Assembly: GCF_036898095.1 (NCBI RefSeq)
Contig: NC_090751.1
Span: forward strand, 74,513,932 to 74,577,931
Direction: 5' to 3'
DNA from: Palaemon carinicauda
Lineage: Eukaryota; Arthropoda; Malacostraca; Decapoda; Palaemonidae
Length of the DNA stretch: 64,000 bases
The notes beneath the pieces were generated by a model. That model made no database searches, was not told where the DNA came from, and was given only the letters and a program-made list of their open reading frames with translations. Below are positions 32,629 through 43,763 of this stretch, one piece after another. A program made the translations under genes and the position numbers. How positions within the stretch are numbered: position 1 is the stretch's first letter; each line of letters starts with the position of its first letter.

Positions 32629-33245
32629 AGACTATAGTAAAAAGTCGGAAAAACTGGTCAACATGGAGGAGCCGATACACCATGCAAGGCTAAATACCCT
32701 CCAGGATAGCCACTTCAACTGAAGGGAGGACATTAAGGATGGTTTTGAGAAGAAAAATAATCAGAAAAAGGAAAAGACAACCTCTTGATAAACCACCAGG
32801 CATCCATGGCCCTTCTATTAAGCCTGCCCAACACACCATTTCAAAAAAACAAGAGGAAGAAAAAAAAATAAGATAGAATAGTGTGCCTGAGTGTACCCTC
32901 AAGCAAGAGAACTCCAACCCAAGACAGTGGAAGACCATGGTACAGAGGCTATGGCACTACCCAAGACTAGAGAACAGTGGTTTAATTTTGGAGTGTCCTT
33001 CTCCTAGAAGAGCTGCTTACCACAGCTAAAGAGTCTCTTCTACCCTTACCAAGAGGAAAGTACACTGAACAAATTGCAGCACAGTAATTAACCCCTTGGG
33101 TGAAGAAGTGTTAAGTATCTCATTGTTGTCAGATGTATGAGGAAAGACGAGAATATGCAAAGACTAGGCCAAACTATTCTGTGTAAGTGTAGGCAAAGAA
33201 AAAATAAGCCGTGACCAGAGAGAGGGATCCAATGCATTACTGTCT
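32629..33245 (-). other. 2A-LINE 5' UTR
   Basis: No gene. 32850-33245 is repeated at 2110-2500. It would hold the internal promoter that such LINEs need, but no specific motif is recognised. Confidence 0.65.
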
Positions 33246-34217
33246 TTAATTAAGCATGTGATATCCTATGAACCAAGAAAATGAAATTATAAAGAGTAAG
33301 AAAATATTGGTAAAATATGACCAAGAGGATTACACCATCATGACACTGCAAAATAAATTCCAAGGGAACTTCACTTTTGAGTTTAAAACATGCGTCCAGA
33401 TAAAGTTATGACCTGTTTCTCGGTCACTATCTTGGTCGTAAGTTAATGACTACCTGTATAGGAGCCTCTTCACTTAGAATTATTCTAAATTCTAGTACGT
33501 TGGAACCACCACAATCCTCATCAATGTTACTCAAACCCCTCCGACTATCCCATAATATTTTCAATAAATGTTTCTTTCCGACCTCACTTAAATTTACAAT
33601 TTACTTTATTTACTTCAACTCATCACACTTTCAATATTTATCGTTCTTTACCTTACCCACCATTACTTGTCTCACCTTAATGTACCTCTCATCTTCTAGA
33701 TTCACCAAGGTATACATACAACCCACACAATCCCCCTCACGTATACCACGCATTATCTTATCCCAAACACTTGCCAACAAACTTCCGTACACCTGAGGTT
33801 CTTGTAAATTCCTAATACCAACATACAAGTTCTCTCATTTTCACCAAATTACTTACAGTACTTCCATACCTTCCGCTATATAACAGGTATTCATAATTGT
33901 CACTGTTAGTAATTCCCAAGCTACTTGGCTAAGCAACTCTTACACTAATAACTTCACCCATCTCTCAGAGTAATTTTACACTTTCGGTTGCTACCTACAG
34001 TACTCCTTGCAAAACCTTAGTACTCACTCAGGTATCTTTGTTCAATCAAAATTCCCCACAAATATCGATCCTCTACAAGGAACATTTCACTTATAATTCA
34101 CATCAGTGACTTAAATTTCAGGAATGTCTTATAAATGACTCATACAATGAATGGCCAAAATTGCTTCAAGTTTATTAAAGAATTAAAAAATACATACGTA
34201 ATGGAAACATTACTTAC
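33246..34217. other. Unassigned sequence, probably intronic
   Basis: AT-rich with no repeat shared elsewhere in the window. A 65-codon minus-strand stretch (33631-33828, with YGSLLASVWDKIMRGIREGD) reads protein-like, but I could not match it to a family and no splice sites stand out. It is downstream, on the minus strand, of the saposin exon. Confidence 0.3.
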
Positions 34218-34318
34218 TTCTGTTGCATTTTCTGACAGCATTTCATCCAGCTGTGTCATTGCAAATTCACATAAAACGCAAACAGCAGATTGTGTCGTTT
34301 CAAAACCATCATCTGTTT
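34218..34318 (-). CDS. Saposin B-type exon, probable prosaposin-like gene
   Basis: On the minus strand a 101-bp exon is bounded by an acceptor (tttaatttccag, AG at 34319-34320) and a consensus donor (gtaagt, 34212-34217). In the open phase it encodes an acidic linker (TDDGFETTQSA) then CVLCEFAMTQLDEML and SENATE. CxxC followed by an amphipathic helix and an NxT glycosylation site is the start of a saposin B domain. Prosaposin is cut in lysosomes into saposins that help degrade sphingolipids. The remaining Cys residues of the domain must be on other exons, none of which I found here. It could be a decayed duplicate, but the frame and both splice sites are clean. Confidence 0.65.
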
Positions 34319-34555
34319 CTGGAAATTAAATTTCATGTTCAAGCAACATTGTGAGTAATAAGTATTTGTAAGCAAATCAGTAATAGTTATTGGTGCAATA
34401 GCAAAAATTACAATATTTTTCTTGTATGCAAAAACTTAAATGAAAAATTGTAATTTAATAATTTATATTCTTACATGGTTTGTGAATGAATCAAGTAATA
34501 AACCACAAAATGTTGGAAAAAATAAAAGTTAAAATATATATCTAGTAAAATAAAC

Positions 34556-34752
34556 CTATAGTCCATTTCTTTTAGCGATGCATATTTGCACCGACTCGCA
34601 GCGGTGCCCTTTTAGCTCGGAAAAGTTTCCAGATCGCTGATTGGTTGGACGAGATAATTCCAACCAATCAGCGATCCGAAAACTTTTCAGAGCTAAAAGG
34701 GCACCGCTGCGAGTCGGTGCAAATATGCATCGCTAAAAGAAATGGACTATAG
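34556..34752. mobile_element. 197-bp palindromic MITE
   Basis: Nearly perfect inverted repeat. The left arm ctatagtccatttctttt...ccgactcgcagcggtg is mirrored on the right, with about 90-bp arms and a centre near 34652 (gacgagataattc). Flanked by TA/TATA, which suggests a Tc1/mariner-type target. No coding capacity. It lies about 240 bp upstream of the saposin exon in its probable intron. Confidence 0.85.
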
Positions 34753-35430
34753 ATAACATTATTGCATATTGCAAGGAAGGTTACCAAGACATAACAAAAT
34801 AACATACAGTGAGCTTCTGATTCCTCATGTTCCTAGTGGAACAACTGATAAACATGACAACACAGAGGGCAAAATTTCAAAAGCTCCCTTTGCTGAAACC
34901 ATTAGGCAAAAGGCCTACCTATATGTTAATAAAGCAATAGAGTTATGCACTAGAATCATATGTATAAGATGTCAATATTGTAATCATAAACTTCAATTCA
35001 GGATTCTTTAACCACCTAGAAGATAAACTGCCCAATTTACTCACCATTTAACAAGAAATCCTTTAAGTGATCTTTAAAAGTCTACCTTGGTCATACTGAT
35101 ACTGTACAATATATAACAGACATCCACCTGCCTGGGCCATAACATATTTACCACCTTATACAAAATGTTTAACTCAACTAGTGAAACTGTGGGGGATAGC
35201 AGTTGATAAGAAGTGAAGAGAGTCTCTTCACTTTGATAAAATGTAAGGGGAAAGGCAGTAGATACCTGTCAAAGTATAGATATTATTCTGAAGTGAATGG
35301 ATTGATACACTGTGGGATCCGATGTGTAAGATCTACAGCGAAGAACAAATACTGACCATTTGGAGGAGCACCCTACTAGTCGCAATCAATTAAGGAAAGG
35401 CCATTATACTTGACTGCTTTATTCAATGAG
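34753..35430. other. Unassigned sequence
   Basis: An 80-codon plus-strand stretch at 34769-35011 shows no recognisable family and no splice signals, so I do not call it a gene. Nothing else seen. Confidence 0.3.
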
Positions 35431-35439
35431 GGATAAAAG

Positions 35440-35990
35440 TGATATCCTAAACAATGAAAGTCTATGAAAAAATATAAAAGAAAGAATAAAGAGGGAAACT
35501 ACAATAAGTGAAGAGCAATTTGAGTTCAGGGGAAGGTACAGTAGATACAATTTTGAATTAGGACAGATAATGGGGATATATATATATATATATATAAAAA
35601 AACAAAGGTAAGGACTACAGTTATTTATTAATTTGGAAAAGGCATATGATCAGTAACCAAGGCATGAAATATAGAGAAATTTAAAAGAGAGAAGTATGTT
35701 TCTGAAAAGTATATTAAATGGTACAGGCTATGTAAACAGAAGAAATTACACAAGAATAAAGCTCTTTTGGAGCTACAAACAACTTTGAGGTGTGTCAAAC
35801 TGTACCAAGGATCAGCACTCAGCCCATACTTAATTGACCTTCAGATGGATGTAATAACATCGGACATATGAGGTCAGTTAAGGAGTTTGATTTTCTAAAG
35901 TCATTGTCTTGGTACTAGAGAAGGATTAGAGTTGAAGCTAGAAAAATGGAGACAGGTACTTAAAGACTGACGCCTGAAGATAAGTAAGAA
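35440..35990 (+). pseudogene. RTE/craniate-type LINE reverse transcriptase remnant
   Basis: Broken frames in order: SEEQFEFRGRYS (family QFGF..GRS), then after an (AT)n tract LEKAYD (family DLEKAYDRVP), and CVKLYQGSALSPYLIDLQMDV (family GVRQGSALSPLLF..). That order is the RT fingers and palm of RTE/BovB-like LINEs. Heavily decayed. Confidence 0.6.
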
Positions 35991-36409
35991 AAAGACATAA
36001 TATCTATGGAAGATCAAATATCTACCCATAGATAGGGGATGGAAGGATGGGTACAGTGAAATAGGGCCTGGATGATATTAGGAGGATTAGACTCCACAAA
36101 ACTGTAATGATTGTTATATTTAGTGAAATGTTTTTAAGAGCAAATGTGTGTTGGTTGTTATCACTTGCCTTCTCTAACACAAACTGGGAAATTATATCTT
36201 GCATTTTCTAGCACCAACTGTGAAATATCAGGTAATAAGGTGACTGCTTATACAGAATATATTTTTGTGTCCAGTTGCTATATGGTGTTCAGAATGGTAG
36301 ATCACATTTCTTCATTTACAATGTTGCCCTTACAGAAGGTAAAATAATTACACAAGGTAATCTCTGTTAGTATCCAGGAAGAGGTGAAAGAAAACTTAAA
36401 AGATAGCAA
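35991..36409. other. Unassigned sequence
   Basis: AT-rich. No gene, repeat or regulatory site recognised. Confidence 0.3.
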
Positions 36410-37000
36410 ATAATTCATGGAAAAATTAGGGCTATTTAGCAGGTTTCACTCTGAATCCATAATGATTTGGGGGTGAAAAGTGAGGTTCATATAGTAGGAA
36501 AAGAAACTCTTCTTATTGGCAGTTTGAAAGGACAAAAAGTTGAGAAACCTAAGTAACATATACCAATATGTAATAGTAATGGGCTGGTAATATAGGCCCA
36601 GAGGCCACTCATCAGCATCAACTAACAGAATAGGGATAGATGATGACCCTGAAAGCACCAGTAGCTAATCTGATGCCAGCATGTTAAATGGAATCTAAAA
36701 TCTACAACTTGGTAACAAGTCTTACGAATATATTCCCATCATATAAAAAGAGTGACAATCGGTTCCCCCAAGATGTATGGGCCAAAAACTTGAAAAATAT
36801 TTGAAATACAAACATTTAACTTCTAGTTTTCTGTCAAAGATTAGGCCCAGAAATAGCATTTCCTCAACATAGGGAATAAGCATGTGATGGAGAGCGTTTG
36901 GTAAACAAATTGAGAATTTGAAAAGTGAATTGCTACTTTCTCTAAAAAACTAAAAGTATTTGATCAGATAGTCATACCAATTTTAAGTTCTGCATCATAA
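36410..37000 (-). pseudogene. Old divergent I-LINE fragment
   Basis: 36446-36658 reads SSIPILLVDADEWPLGLYY and FQTANKKSFFSYY, matching SPIPSLLVDAGELPLDLYR and FQTASLVRHTSYF of copy 2. 36700-36960 matches the end of the RT region. It is more diverged than the numbered copies, so it is an older insertion or a related subfamily, again on the minus strand. Confidence 0.65.
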
Positions 37001-37138
37001 ACTTGGAGCCTTATTAAAGACTTGGAATATAAGCTAGTTACGACGATGGGCTAAGGAAAGAATAATGATGGGAATAACAATAAGAGACAGAAAAAAGCAA
37101 CATGGATAGGAGAGCAAATTCAAGTATGAACGAATGAT

Positions 37139-38300
37139 TTAAAGTTCTCTGGCATCCCAAAATCTAAGGTGATTGACGTCAATATCGTTTACTATAAATA
37201 AAAACTAAAAGAACATTCAATTAAAACCAGAAAAGTAAATATGTTATAAAATTTACATAGCAAGCATTCAGAATACCTGCTTCTGGAATAATTCTAAAAA
37301 TGCCCCTAGCATAGTTCGAAACATCATGTCCAGGGATCTAGGCAAGGATGCACCTGCCATCCTCACCTCGAGCCTCAAACATATCTCTTTCTTTCTGTGC
37401 TATACGTGGGGCATTCAGTCAACAAATGTCTCACTGTCAAGGGTATCAAAGACTCGTCGCAATATGGTTGCTGTTGGCCAGCCAGCAGAAACTCATGTGT
37501 CATCCGAGTGTGATCAATGCGGAGACAACAAAGAGTAGTCTCCCACTTTCGAGCATTATGTTATACCTCCAAGGGGATATAACATTCGCAATTTCTCTCA
37601 TCTTATTTTCAGTTAAACTACCCCGATGCTTTTTCCAATTATTATATAAATAAAAATCTTAATTGCCGGTAAAAAATCATTACAGAGAATGCGATACCTT
37701 CTTGGCAGCAACTCGGCTGCAGCACTCTTTGCCAGCGAATCTGCCTCTTGATTTCCAGACACACCTATGTGTGCCGGAACCCAGCAAAATAGAACCGTTA
37801 TACCTTTCAGGCCAATATTTATAAGCCACTCTAAAATCTTTTAACCTAAAACCTTCTAAAGCTTGAAGGACACTTCTTTCATCAATAAAAATAGTTAAAT
37901 TGCCTCCCTAGCTTCTAATTCAGTCATGTTCTTTCTAACACCAATAAAATATTTACAAAATGATATCTGGTAATTTTGACTGAGGGGTCGATGATATCTT
38001 AAATGGAAGCACCTTACTTCTAATTATATCAAGACGGTTTAATAAATTTTTCACCAGAAAGCCGTAAGGTTAAGGAGATTTTGGGTACAATTCAAAGTAT
38101 GATGAGTGCCTTACAAGGCTTGCAGTCTGACAGGCTAAAGAGTTATGGAGTCTGTGCAACCTCGACCAATACCGAACAATAGAAGACATTCGGTAAAGGT
38201 CTAAAGGCAATTCTCCAGCCTCAACAAGGAGACATGAAATAGGTGAAGTTCTAAATGCTCCTGTGGACAATCTAATACCAACATGATGTATAGAATCTAA
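37139..38300 (-). mobile_element. I-LINE copy 3, 3' part
   Basis: Begins with the conserved 3' end (37139-37200), then the C-terminal zinc region (37340-37565), a shortened RNase H (37640-37930; the first part is deleted) and the ELPLDLYR linker (38070-38270). At 38301 it is cut by Tigger-A and continues at 42954. Many stops. Confidence 0.8.
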
Positions 38301-38975
38301 TACAGTGAACCCTCGTTTATCGCGGTAGATAGGTTCCAGACCCGACCGCGATAGGTGAAAATCCGCGAAGTAGTGACACCATATTTACCTATTTATTTAA
38401 CATGTATATTCAGACTTTTAAAACCTTCCCTTGTACGTAGTACTGTTAACAAACTACCCTTTAATGTACAGAACACTTAATGCATGTACTACAGTACCCT
38501 AAACTAAAACAGGCACAAATATTAAAGCCGATTTTATATCATGCGTTTCCTAAACACGCCAAATAGCACGATAAAAAATGGCAACCAATGTTTTGTTTAG
38601 TTTATCTCTGATCCTAATGAAGAAACAAACGCATTTACACATCTGTGTACAGGTTAGTTTTTGCATCGATTATATTGATTATTCAGTACAGTATGTTGAT
38701 TTTGTTATTACCAATGTTTTACTTAATTTTTCTTAGGACTTCCAAATAAAATGTTTTTCTTTATGACGCCGCCTGAAACGACGGCGTCATAAAGTACGCT
38801 CAGTAAACAACCACGCTCAGTAAACAAAGAAGGCATTTAACGCGCATGATGAAAGTGATAAATAATGATATTTACAGTAAAAGCTTTTAGAAAATATGTT
38901 ATTACAAATATTATTTACCGTATCTATATAAAATCATACAGTACATACTGTACGTAGCAAAGCAGGAAAACAATT

Positions 38976-39044
<69 letters not shown>

Positions 39045-39335
39045 TTTACGTACGTAAATGTAAATTTAAAAAAAAAAATATGAAAGGTTATAACCTGTAT
39101 ACTCTTCAGACTTTTAAAACCTTCCCTTTAACTTAATGCATACAGTACTAAACTAAAACAGGCACAAATATTAAAATGTTAGAATATTAAAGTAAAAAAT
39201 AAAGATTGTTACTGTACTCACCACGAAAGAAGTTCAAGAAAAACTTGAATGATGATGGCGATGAATTTGCTGCACAGTAGAAATGATGATGATGAAGCTG
39301 ATGATGTCTTCTACTGTGCAGCCGATGACAGTAAT

Positions 39336-41217
39336 TTACGTCTCTTCAGACGGAGGTGTCTTTTCCTGGGACACCTCTTCAACTTCTTCCTGGGAAACTT
39401 CTTCAATTTCTTCCGAAGGCGTACTAGCAGGAGGAACTGGCTCTTTTTTGCGAGGCTGGAAGAACATTGTGATCGGAAGTTGCTGCCGCTGCTTCTTTTT
39501 TCGCTCTAAGAGCATCCTGTAGGGAGTCATGTCTTCATCGATCTTGTTGCAGAATTGCATAGACCGAACCATATCCTCGTCCCACTCTTGCAACATTTCT
39601 TTCAATTCCTTCGCATGGTTGCAGGTCTTGGCAAGCCGTTCTAATGTTAAGCCCGTTTCTTCGACATTTTCTTGGGTCTCTTCCTGTGATTCGCTCTCTT
39701 CTTCACTGGCCGATTTCGTCAGGTCTTCTAGGTCTGCGTCAGTTAGCGGCTGGGAATGGCAGACCAACAACTCGTCGACGTCTTCAGTCGTCATGTCGCC
39801 AAACTCGTCACCTCCAATTATCGCAGCCAACTGCACAGATTTGCGTATTGCAGAGTGTTGGATTTCAGACGGAGTAAATCCCTCGTCGTTGTAAACAATC
39901 TGCGGCCACAACTTCTTCCAGCTCGCATTCAAGGTTGCAGGTTTCATTTCTTGCAGTGCCTTCTGAATGTTCTGCAGGTACGTGGCTATGGTGTACTGCC
40001 GCCAGTACGCCTTCAAGTTAAAATCTTCATTCTCATCATCTTGGGCGGCATCCACACGCAACGAGGTCCGCCAAGGTATTTTTCGTGTAGAGGGCCTTGA
40101 ACGCCCTGATAACCCCCTGGTCCATCATCGGTTGAATTAATGACGTGGTGTTGGGTGGCAGTAACTCAACCTGAATGCCCTCATGCGACAGATCAGTTGC
40201 GTGTCCACCAGCGTTATCCATAAGGAGAAGGATCTTAAATGGCAAGCCCTTATCTACGAGATATTTGCTGACTTGCGGGATGAAACACTGGTGGAACCAG
40301 TTGGAGGTCAGCATCTTCGTAATCCATGCTTTTGGATTATGCATCCAGTCCACGGGAAGGAGATTCTTATTCTTATTTTTCAAAGCGCGAGGATTTTTCG
40401 ATTTGTAAATAAGCCCCGGCTTTAGCAAAAATCCAGCAGCATTGCCACACATCACGAGGGTAACGCGATCCTTGTATGCTTTAAAGCCAGAGGCTTTGGC
40501 TTCTTCTTTGAACAGGAAAGTTCGCGACGGCATTCTCTTCCAAAACAACCCGGTCTCATCCATATTAAACACTTGTTCCGGCTTGTATCCACCTTCGCCG
40601 ATAATATTCTTGAACGTCTGGTTCACATAAGTTTCAGCAGCGGCAGTGTCAGCGGAAGCAACCTCGCCATGCAGGGAAACGCTTTTCAGGGCGAAGCGTT
40701 TCTGAAACTTCGCGAACCATGCTTTGCTGGTGGAAAAACGTTGTTTCTGACGCTGGGAATCAGTGGATGTCCCTGGTTGAGGTTCATCTACATCATCATC
40801 ATCTTCAGCATGGTCGCCATCGTCGTCTTGAGGTTCCTTTGCCGCAAAATTCTCATACAAGCTCAAAGCCTTGGTTCGGATGGTATTCGTATCCAAGGCT
40901 ATGTTCTTCTTCCGGCAGTCGGCAATCTACACTGCTAAAGCACCTTCCATGCGTACGATAGTTTTATTACGCGTGGTAACGACTCGCTTCGCTGATCTGC
41001 TAAAGGTGATGGTAGCCGTCTTTCTAATGTTCGCCTCTTCCTTCTTGATATAGCGAACGGTGGATTTGTTGATTCCAAAATGGCGGGCTGCGGACGCGTA
41101 ACTTCTACCGTCTTTTAACATATCGAGAAGCGTCACCTTCTCAGCAATCGTCATCATCCTTCGGTAGCGTTTAGGCTCACTACCAGCCTTAGTAGAAGCA
41201 GAACGCTTGGGAGGCAT
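39336..41217 (-). pseudogene. Tigger-A transposase, one stop codon and one frameshift
   Basis: 41217-40927 encodes the N-terminal helix-turn-helix (TIAEKVTLLDMLKDG, ASAARHFGINKSTVRYI), the CENP-B/Psq-type DNA-binding part. An in-frame TAG at 40927-40929 stops it where the related Tigger-B protein has Trp (LLLVWI). The same frame continues at 40896-40036 with the second HTH and the DDE domain: NMDETGLFWKRMPS (first Asp), LLMDNAGGHA (second Asp), QPMMDQGVI (third Asp). The relatives have PMDQ, so a Met codon is duplicated beside the third catalytic Asp. A frameshift near 40060 leads to the acidic C-terminal part (40061-39336). Inactive as read. Confidence 0.88.
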
Positions 41218-41516
41218 TGTACAGTAGGGTTTAACAGAAAGTTCAACAAAAAGTTCAACTTAAAACAGTCACGCACAGCACAGATTAAAGTTCACAATAA
41301 CTTAACAACGTCTACACAGCGATACGGCGGGAGAGAAAGTGACCGCGAAAAGATGCTGGAAGTTGGAGATGCGGGAAAAATACCAATCACAGGCTAGATA
41401 ACAAAACTTGGGTTCTGATTCGTCATCTATCAGCACTTGAACCAATCACAACCCGTCTTATATGCTACGTAGGTTACCAATTCAAAATACAAGTTTTCCT
41501 ACGTATACTGTACAGT

Positions 41517-41630
41517 AATAATAATAATAATAATAAATAATGATAATAATAATAATAATAATAATGATAATAATAATAATAATAACAATAATAATTTTAA
41601 TAACAACAACAATAATAATAATAACAATAC
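41517..41630. repeat. (AAT)n-rich microsatellite
   Basis: About 110 bp of ataat/aataat units with interruptions, upstream of the Tigger-A transposase. Confidence 0.9.
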
Positions 41631-41669
41631 AGCTTTACGTACGCTATTTTACGCTTGTTTTGTTGTAGG

Positions 41670-41671
<2 letters not shown>

Positions 41672-41748
<77 letters not shown>
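41672..41748. repeat. (CT)n microsatellite
   Basis: About 38 perfect CT units inside Tigger-A. Confidence 0.97.
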
Positions 41749-41752
<4 letters not shown>

Positions 41753-42019
41753 ACTTATTCGAGATGTGATTTTTGCAACAAAAAATATTATTGGATGCAG
41801 TACTACGTACGTATACATACAAAAGATTCATGGAAAAGAAGCACATCCATTACATTTGTAGTACAGTAGTAGCCATCAGCAGCCTTACACCATTCTAATA
41901 TGGTATGACTGCATCTGATTTGCGTTTCATGTTCGATTTAATTTTACTACGTACTGTATACAGTACTGAATTATCGTATGATCACATTCTCTTTTCGTGT
42001 TTTATTTCTTTCTGTGCTG

Positions 42020-42112
42020 AATTATAATAATAATAATAATAATCTTTATTTCAGCAGAAGCCATATACAGAGTTACAATAAGGGTACAGTGATCTTACAC
42101 TTTTGACATCGG

Positions 42113-42170
<58 letters not shown>

Positions 42171-42760
42171 AGATATGCAATAATATCAATGATATATTAT
42201 AAACATCAATTAGCAGGTTGACCACAGAGATCTAAGGTCTGGGTAACAAAGTCACAATAGAATTAATGCTTAACAATGATGATAACATACATATTAGCAA
42301 ACAAAAAGAGAGGGAGAAAGAAAAAAAAAGAAAAAAAATGGAGATGACAATGATAAATATGTTGGAACAGAAATTGCTTGAATAATGAAAGAACACTAGG
42401 GAGGGAGAAAAAAAGAAATTTAGTCACTGAGCAGGTGGTGTGAAGGAAATACAGGACAGCCAGACAACAAAGATGTAACATAATAAACACGTTATCATAA
42501 CAATACAGGGTATCATACCAAAGTTATTTAGTGATGAAGATTTGGCATAGCCACACTATCAAATATTAGTGAATACAATTCATTGTACTGACGCTTCCGT
42601 ATTCCAGGTTTCCCACATTTTGGATTTTATTCTCGCTGCACTTGCAAGCACATTTTGAATTACGGGATTTTCACTAGATCCTAGGCGGGAGGTGAGACTT
42701 ACTATAGAGCGACGAATGATGGTTTTTAGGTTATATGTAATGCAATGAACAATCAGTAAG
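42020..42760 (-). mobile_element. Probable LINE 3' fragment inside Tigger-A
   Basis: The minus-strand end reads ctgctgaaataaagattatt followed by (ATT)n, a polyadenylation-type LINE terminus, with a long poly(A) on the plus strand at 42113-42168. A short minus-strand stretch near 42600-42720 (SAARIKSKMWETWN) reads protein-like. The family is not recognised and the right boundary is approximate. Confidence 0.4.
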
Positions 42761-42953
42761 AGCAGATATTACTAATTACAGTATTAATGGAATTACAGGT
42801 AACGAAATATCGTATTTGGGGTCTTCAGATATCGCGGTATTTTCAAAATTTCCGGAAAATCCGCGATATGTATATATATATGGGTTATGAAAAAAATCCG
42901 CAAAGTGGTGAATCCGCGATGGTCGAACCGCGAAGTAGCGAGGGCTCACTGTA

Positions 42954-43151
42954 TCTTTAACCCTCGGGGTAACTGAGTATACTTCACACCCATAACTAAT
43001 TTTTGAAAAAAAATTAAGGGCTTGTATAATTCTAAAATAGTTTTGAGGTCTGCCCATATGATGTATGGGACAATACTTTCAAAAGATTCAAGAACCTCGA
43101 CACATCAAGCGTTTCAGGCCTTCAAGTGAGGAACCTATGTAAGCCTATAGG
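42954..43151 (-). pseudogene. I-LINE copy 3, continuation (end of RT)
   Basis: Matches 7540-7760 of copy 2 (SYGCEVYS, then the RT end) and joins 38300 if Tigger-A and one TA are removed. Broken off at 43151 by a different element. Confidence 0.75.
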
Positions 43152-43429
43152 GTGACACAAAAAAAACGTTCATTACCTAAACTTAAAGAACTTTTGAAAT
43201 AAAAAATCAATTCCTTTAATTTTTCAGATTTATCAAGAAAAATTAATGTTCTAAGAGTCTACCAAATTCGACCTTCCAGATGCCATGGACTACTGAGCAA
43301 AAGACAGTAGGATGGTGCCACCCCCAAAACTTCAAAAGAAACATTGGCATAGCTACAGCAGCGTTTCCCTGACCGACTGATCAGCCACAGGTGTGACCCG
43401 GAGTGGTCGCCGCATTCACCGGACCTGAT
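43152..43429 (+). pseudogene. Mariner-like transposase scrap
   Basis: Plus-strand reading at 43355-43429 gives RFPDRLISHRCDPEWSPHS and then PDL. This is the FP.R.I..R....WP.RSPDLTP block that precedes the last catalytic acid in mariner-like transposases. gggtgacacaaaaaaaacg at 43151 may be its inverted terminal repeat. It is interrupted after PDL by I-LINE copy 4. Confidence 0.6.
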
Positions 43430-43696
43430 TGATTGATTTCAAGTTTTCAGGCATCCTGACATCTACGGTCATTGACGCCGATATCAATTATTATATATAA
43501 AAATTAATAAAAGATTCAATTAAAACCATAAAAATTGAATGTCAGTAAAGAAGTTAAAAAATCAAAAGACCTGCTTCTGAAATAAATTTAAAAATGCTGC
43601 TCGCATGGTAGGACACATGTCCAAGAATATTGGCAAGGAGGAACCTGCCATCCTCACCTCGAGCCTCAAACAGATATCTATTTCTCAAGTTAATAT
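43430..43696 (-). mobile_element. I-LINE copy 4, 3' end
   Basis: Starts with the tgattgattgattt tail and the conserved 3' end. It ends at about 43696 where DIRS-B begins. A separate endonuclease/ORF1 piece at 62845-63623 could belong to the same copy with the middle lost, but this cannot be shown here. Confidence 0.75.
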
Positions 43697-43763
43697 TTCT
43701 GGGCTCCGACCTGTGCCGCCCAGTGAAATGCTCCTTTTACATCATTTCTAAGGTAGAAACTGC
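43697..43763 (+). mobile_element. DIRS-B, left tip
   Basis: tctgggctccgacctgtgcc.. parallels the DIRS-A left end (tttttgggctcaggcc..). The sequence continues at 55052 after the LTR element: gtagaaactgc joins tatgaatttacc when one ctgc is removed. Confidence 0.55.

Larger units (their letters stand above)
29430..33245 (-). mobile_element. 2A-LINE: CR1/Jockey-like non-LTR retrotransposon, 5' slightly truncated
   Basis: 3' UTR 29430-29679 ending in an attattatt tail, one intact ORF 29680-32628, and 5' UTR 32629-33245. The shorter derivative at 1921-2590 has about 90 bp more 5' sequence, so this copy lost its extreme 5' end. No separate ORF1 is visible. A second, 5'-truncated and decayed copy lies on the plus strand at 61190-62845. 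An uninterrupted ORF suggests recent insertion. Confidence 0.85.
38303..42951 (-). mobile_element. Tigger-A: full-length pogo/Tigger-like DNA transposon
   Basis: 4.65 kb between TA dinucleotides (38301-38302, 42952-42953). Inverted ends: cagtgaaccctcgtttatcg on the left, complement of cagtgagccctcgctacttc on the right, with several subterminal tcgcgg words in both. It carries a CENP-B-type transposase on the minus strand, damaged by one stop and one frameshift. Microsatellites lie at 38980-39040, 41517-41630 and 41672-41748, and a secondary insertion at about 42020-42760. The MITE at 14670-16393 is its deletion derivative. Confidence 0.88.

Noticed and set aside
33631..33828. 65-codon minus-strand frame downstream of the saposin exon
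   Set aside because: Considered as a neighbouring exon, but it lacks the saposin Cys pattern and clear splice sites.
34769..35011. 80-codon plus-strand frame near the saposin exon
   Set aside because: No family recognised and no splice signals. Could be chance in AT-rich sequence.
39529..40100. Plus-strand frames over the Tigger-A transposase
   Set aside because: Shadows of the minus-strand transposase, which has the catalytic motifs.
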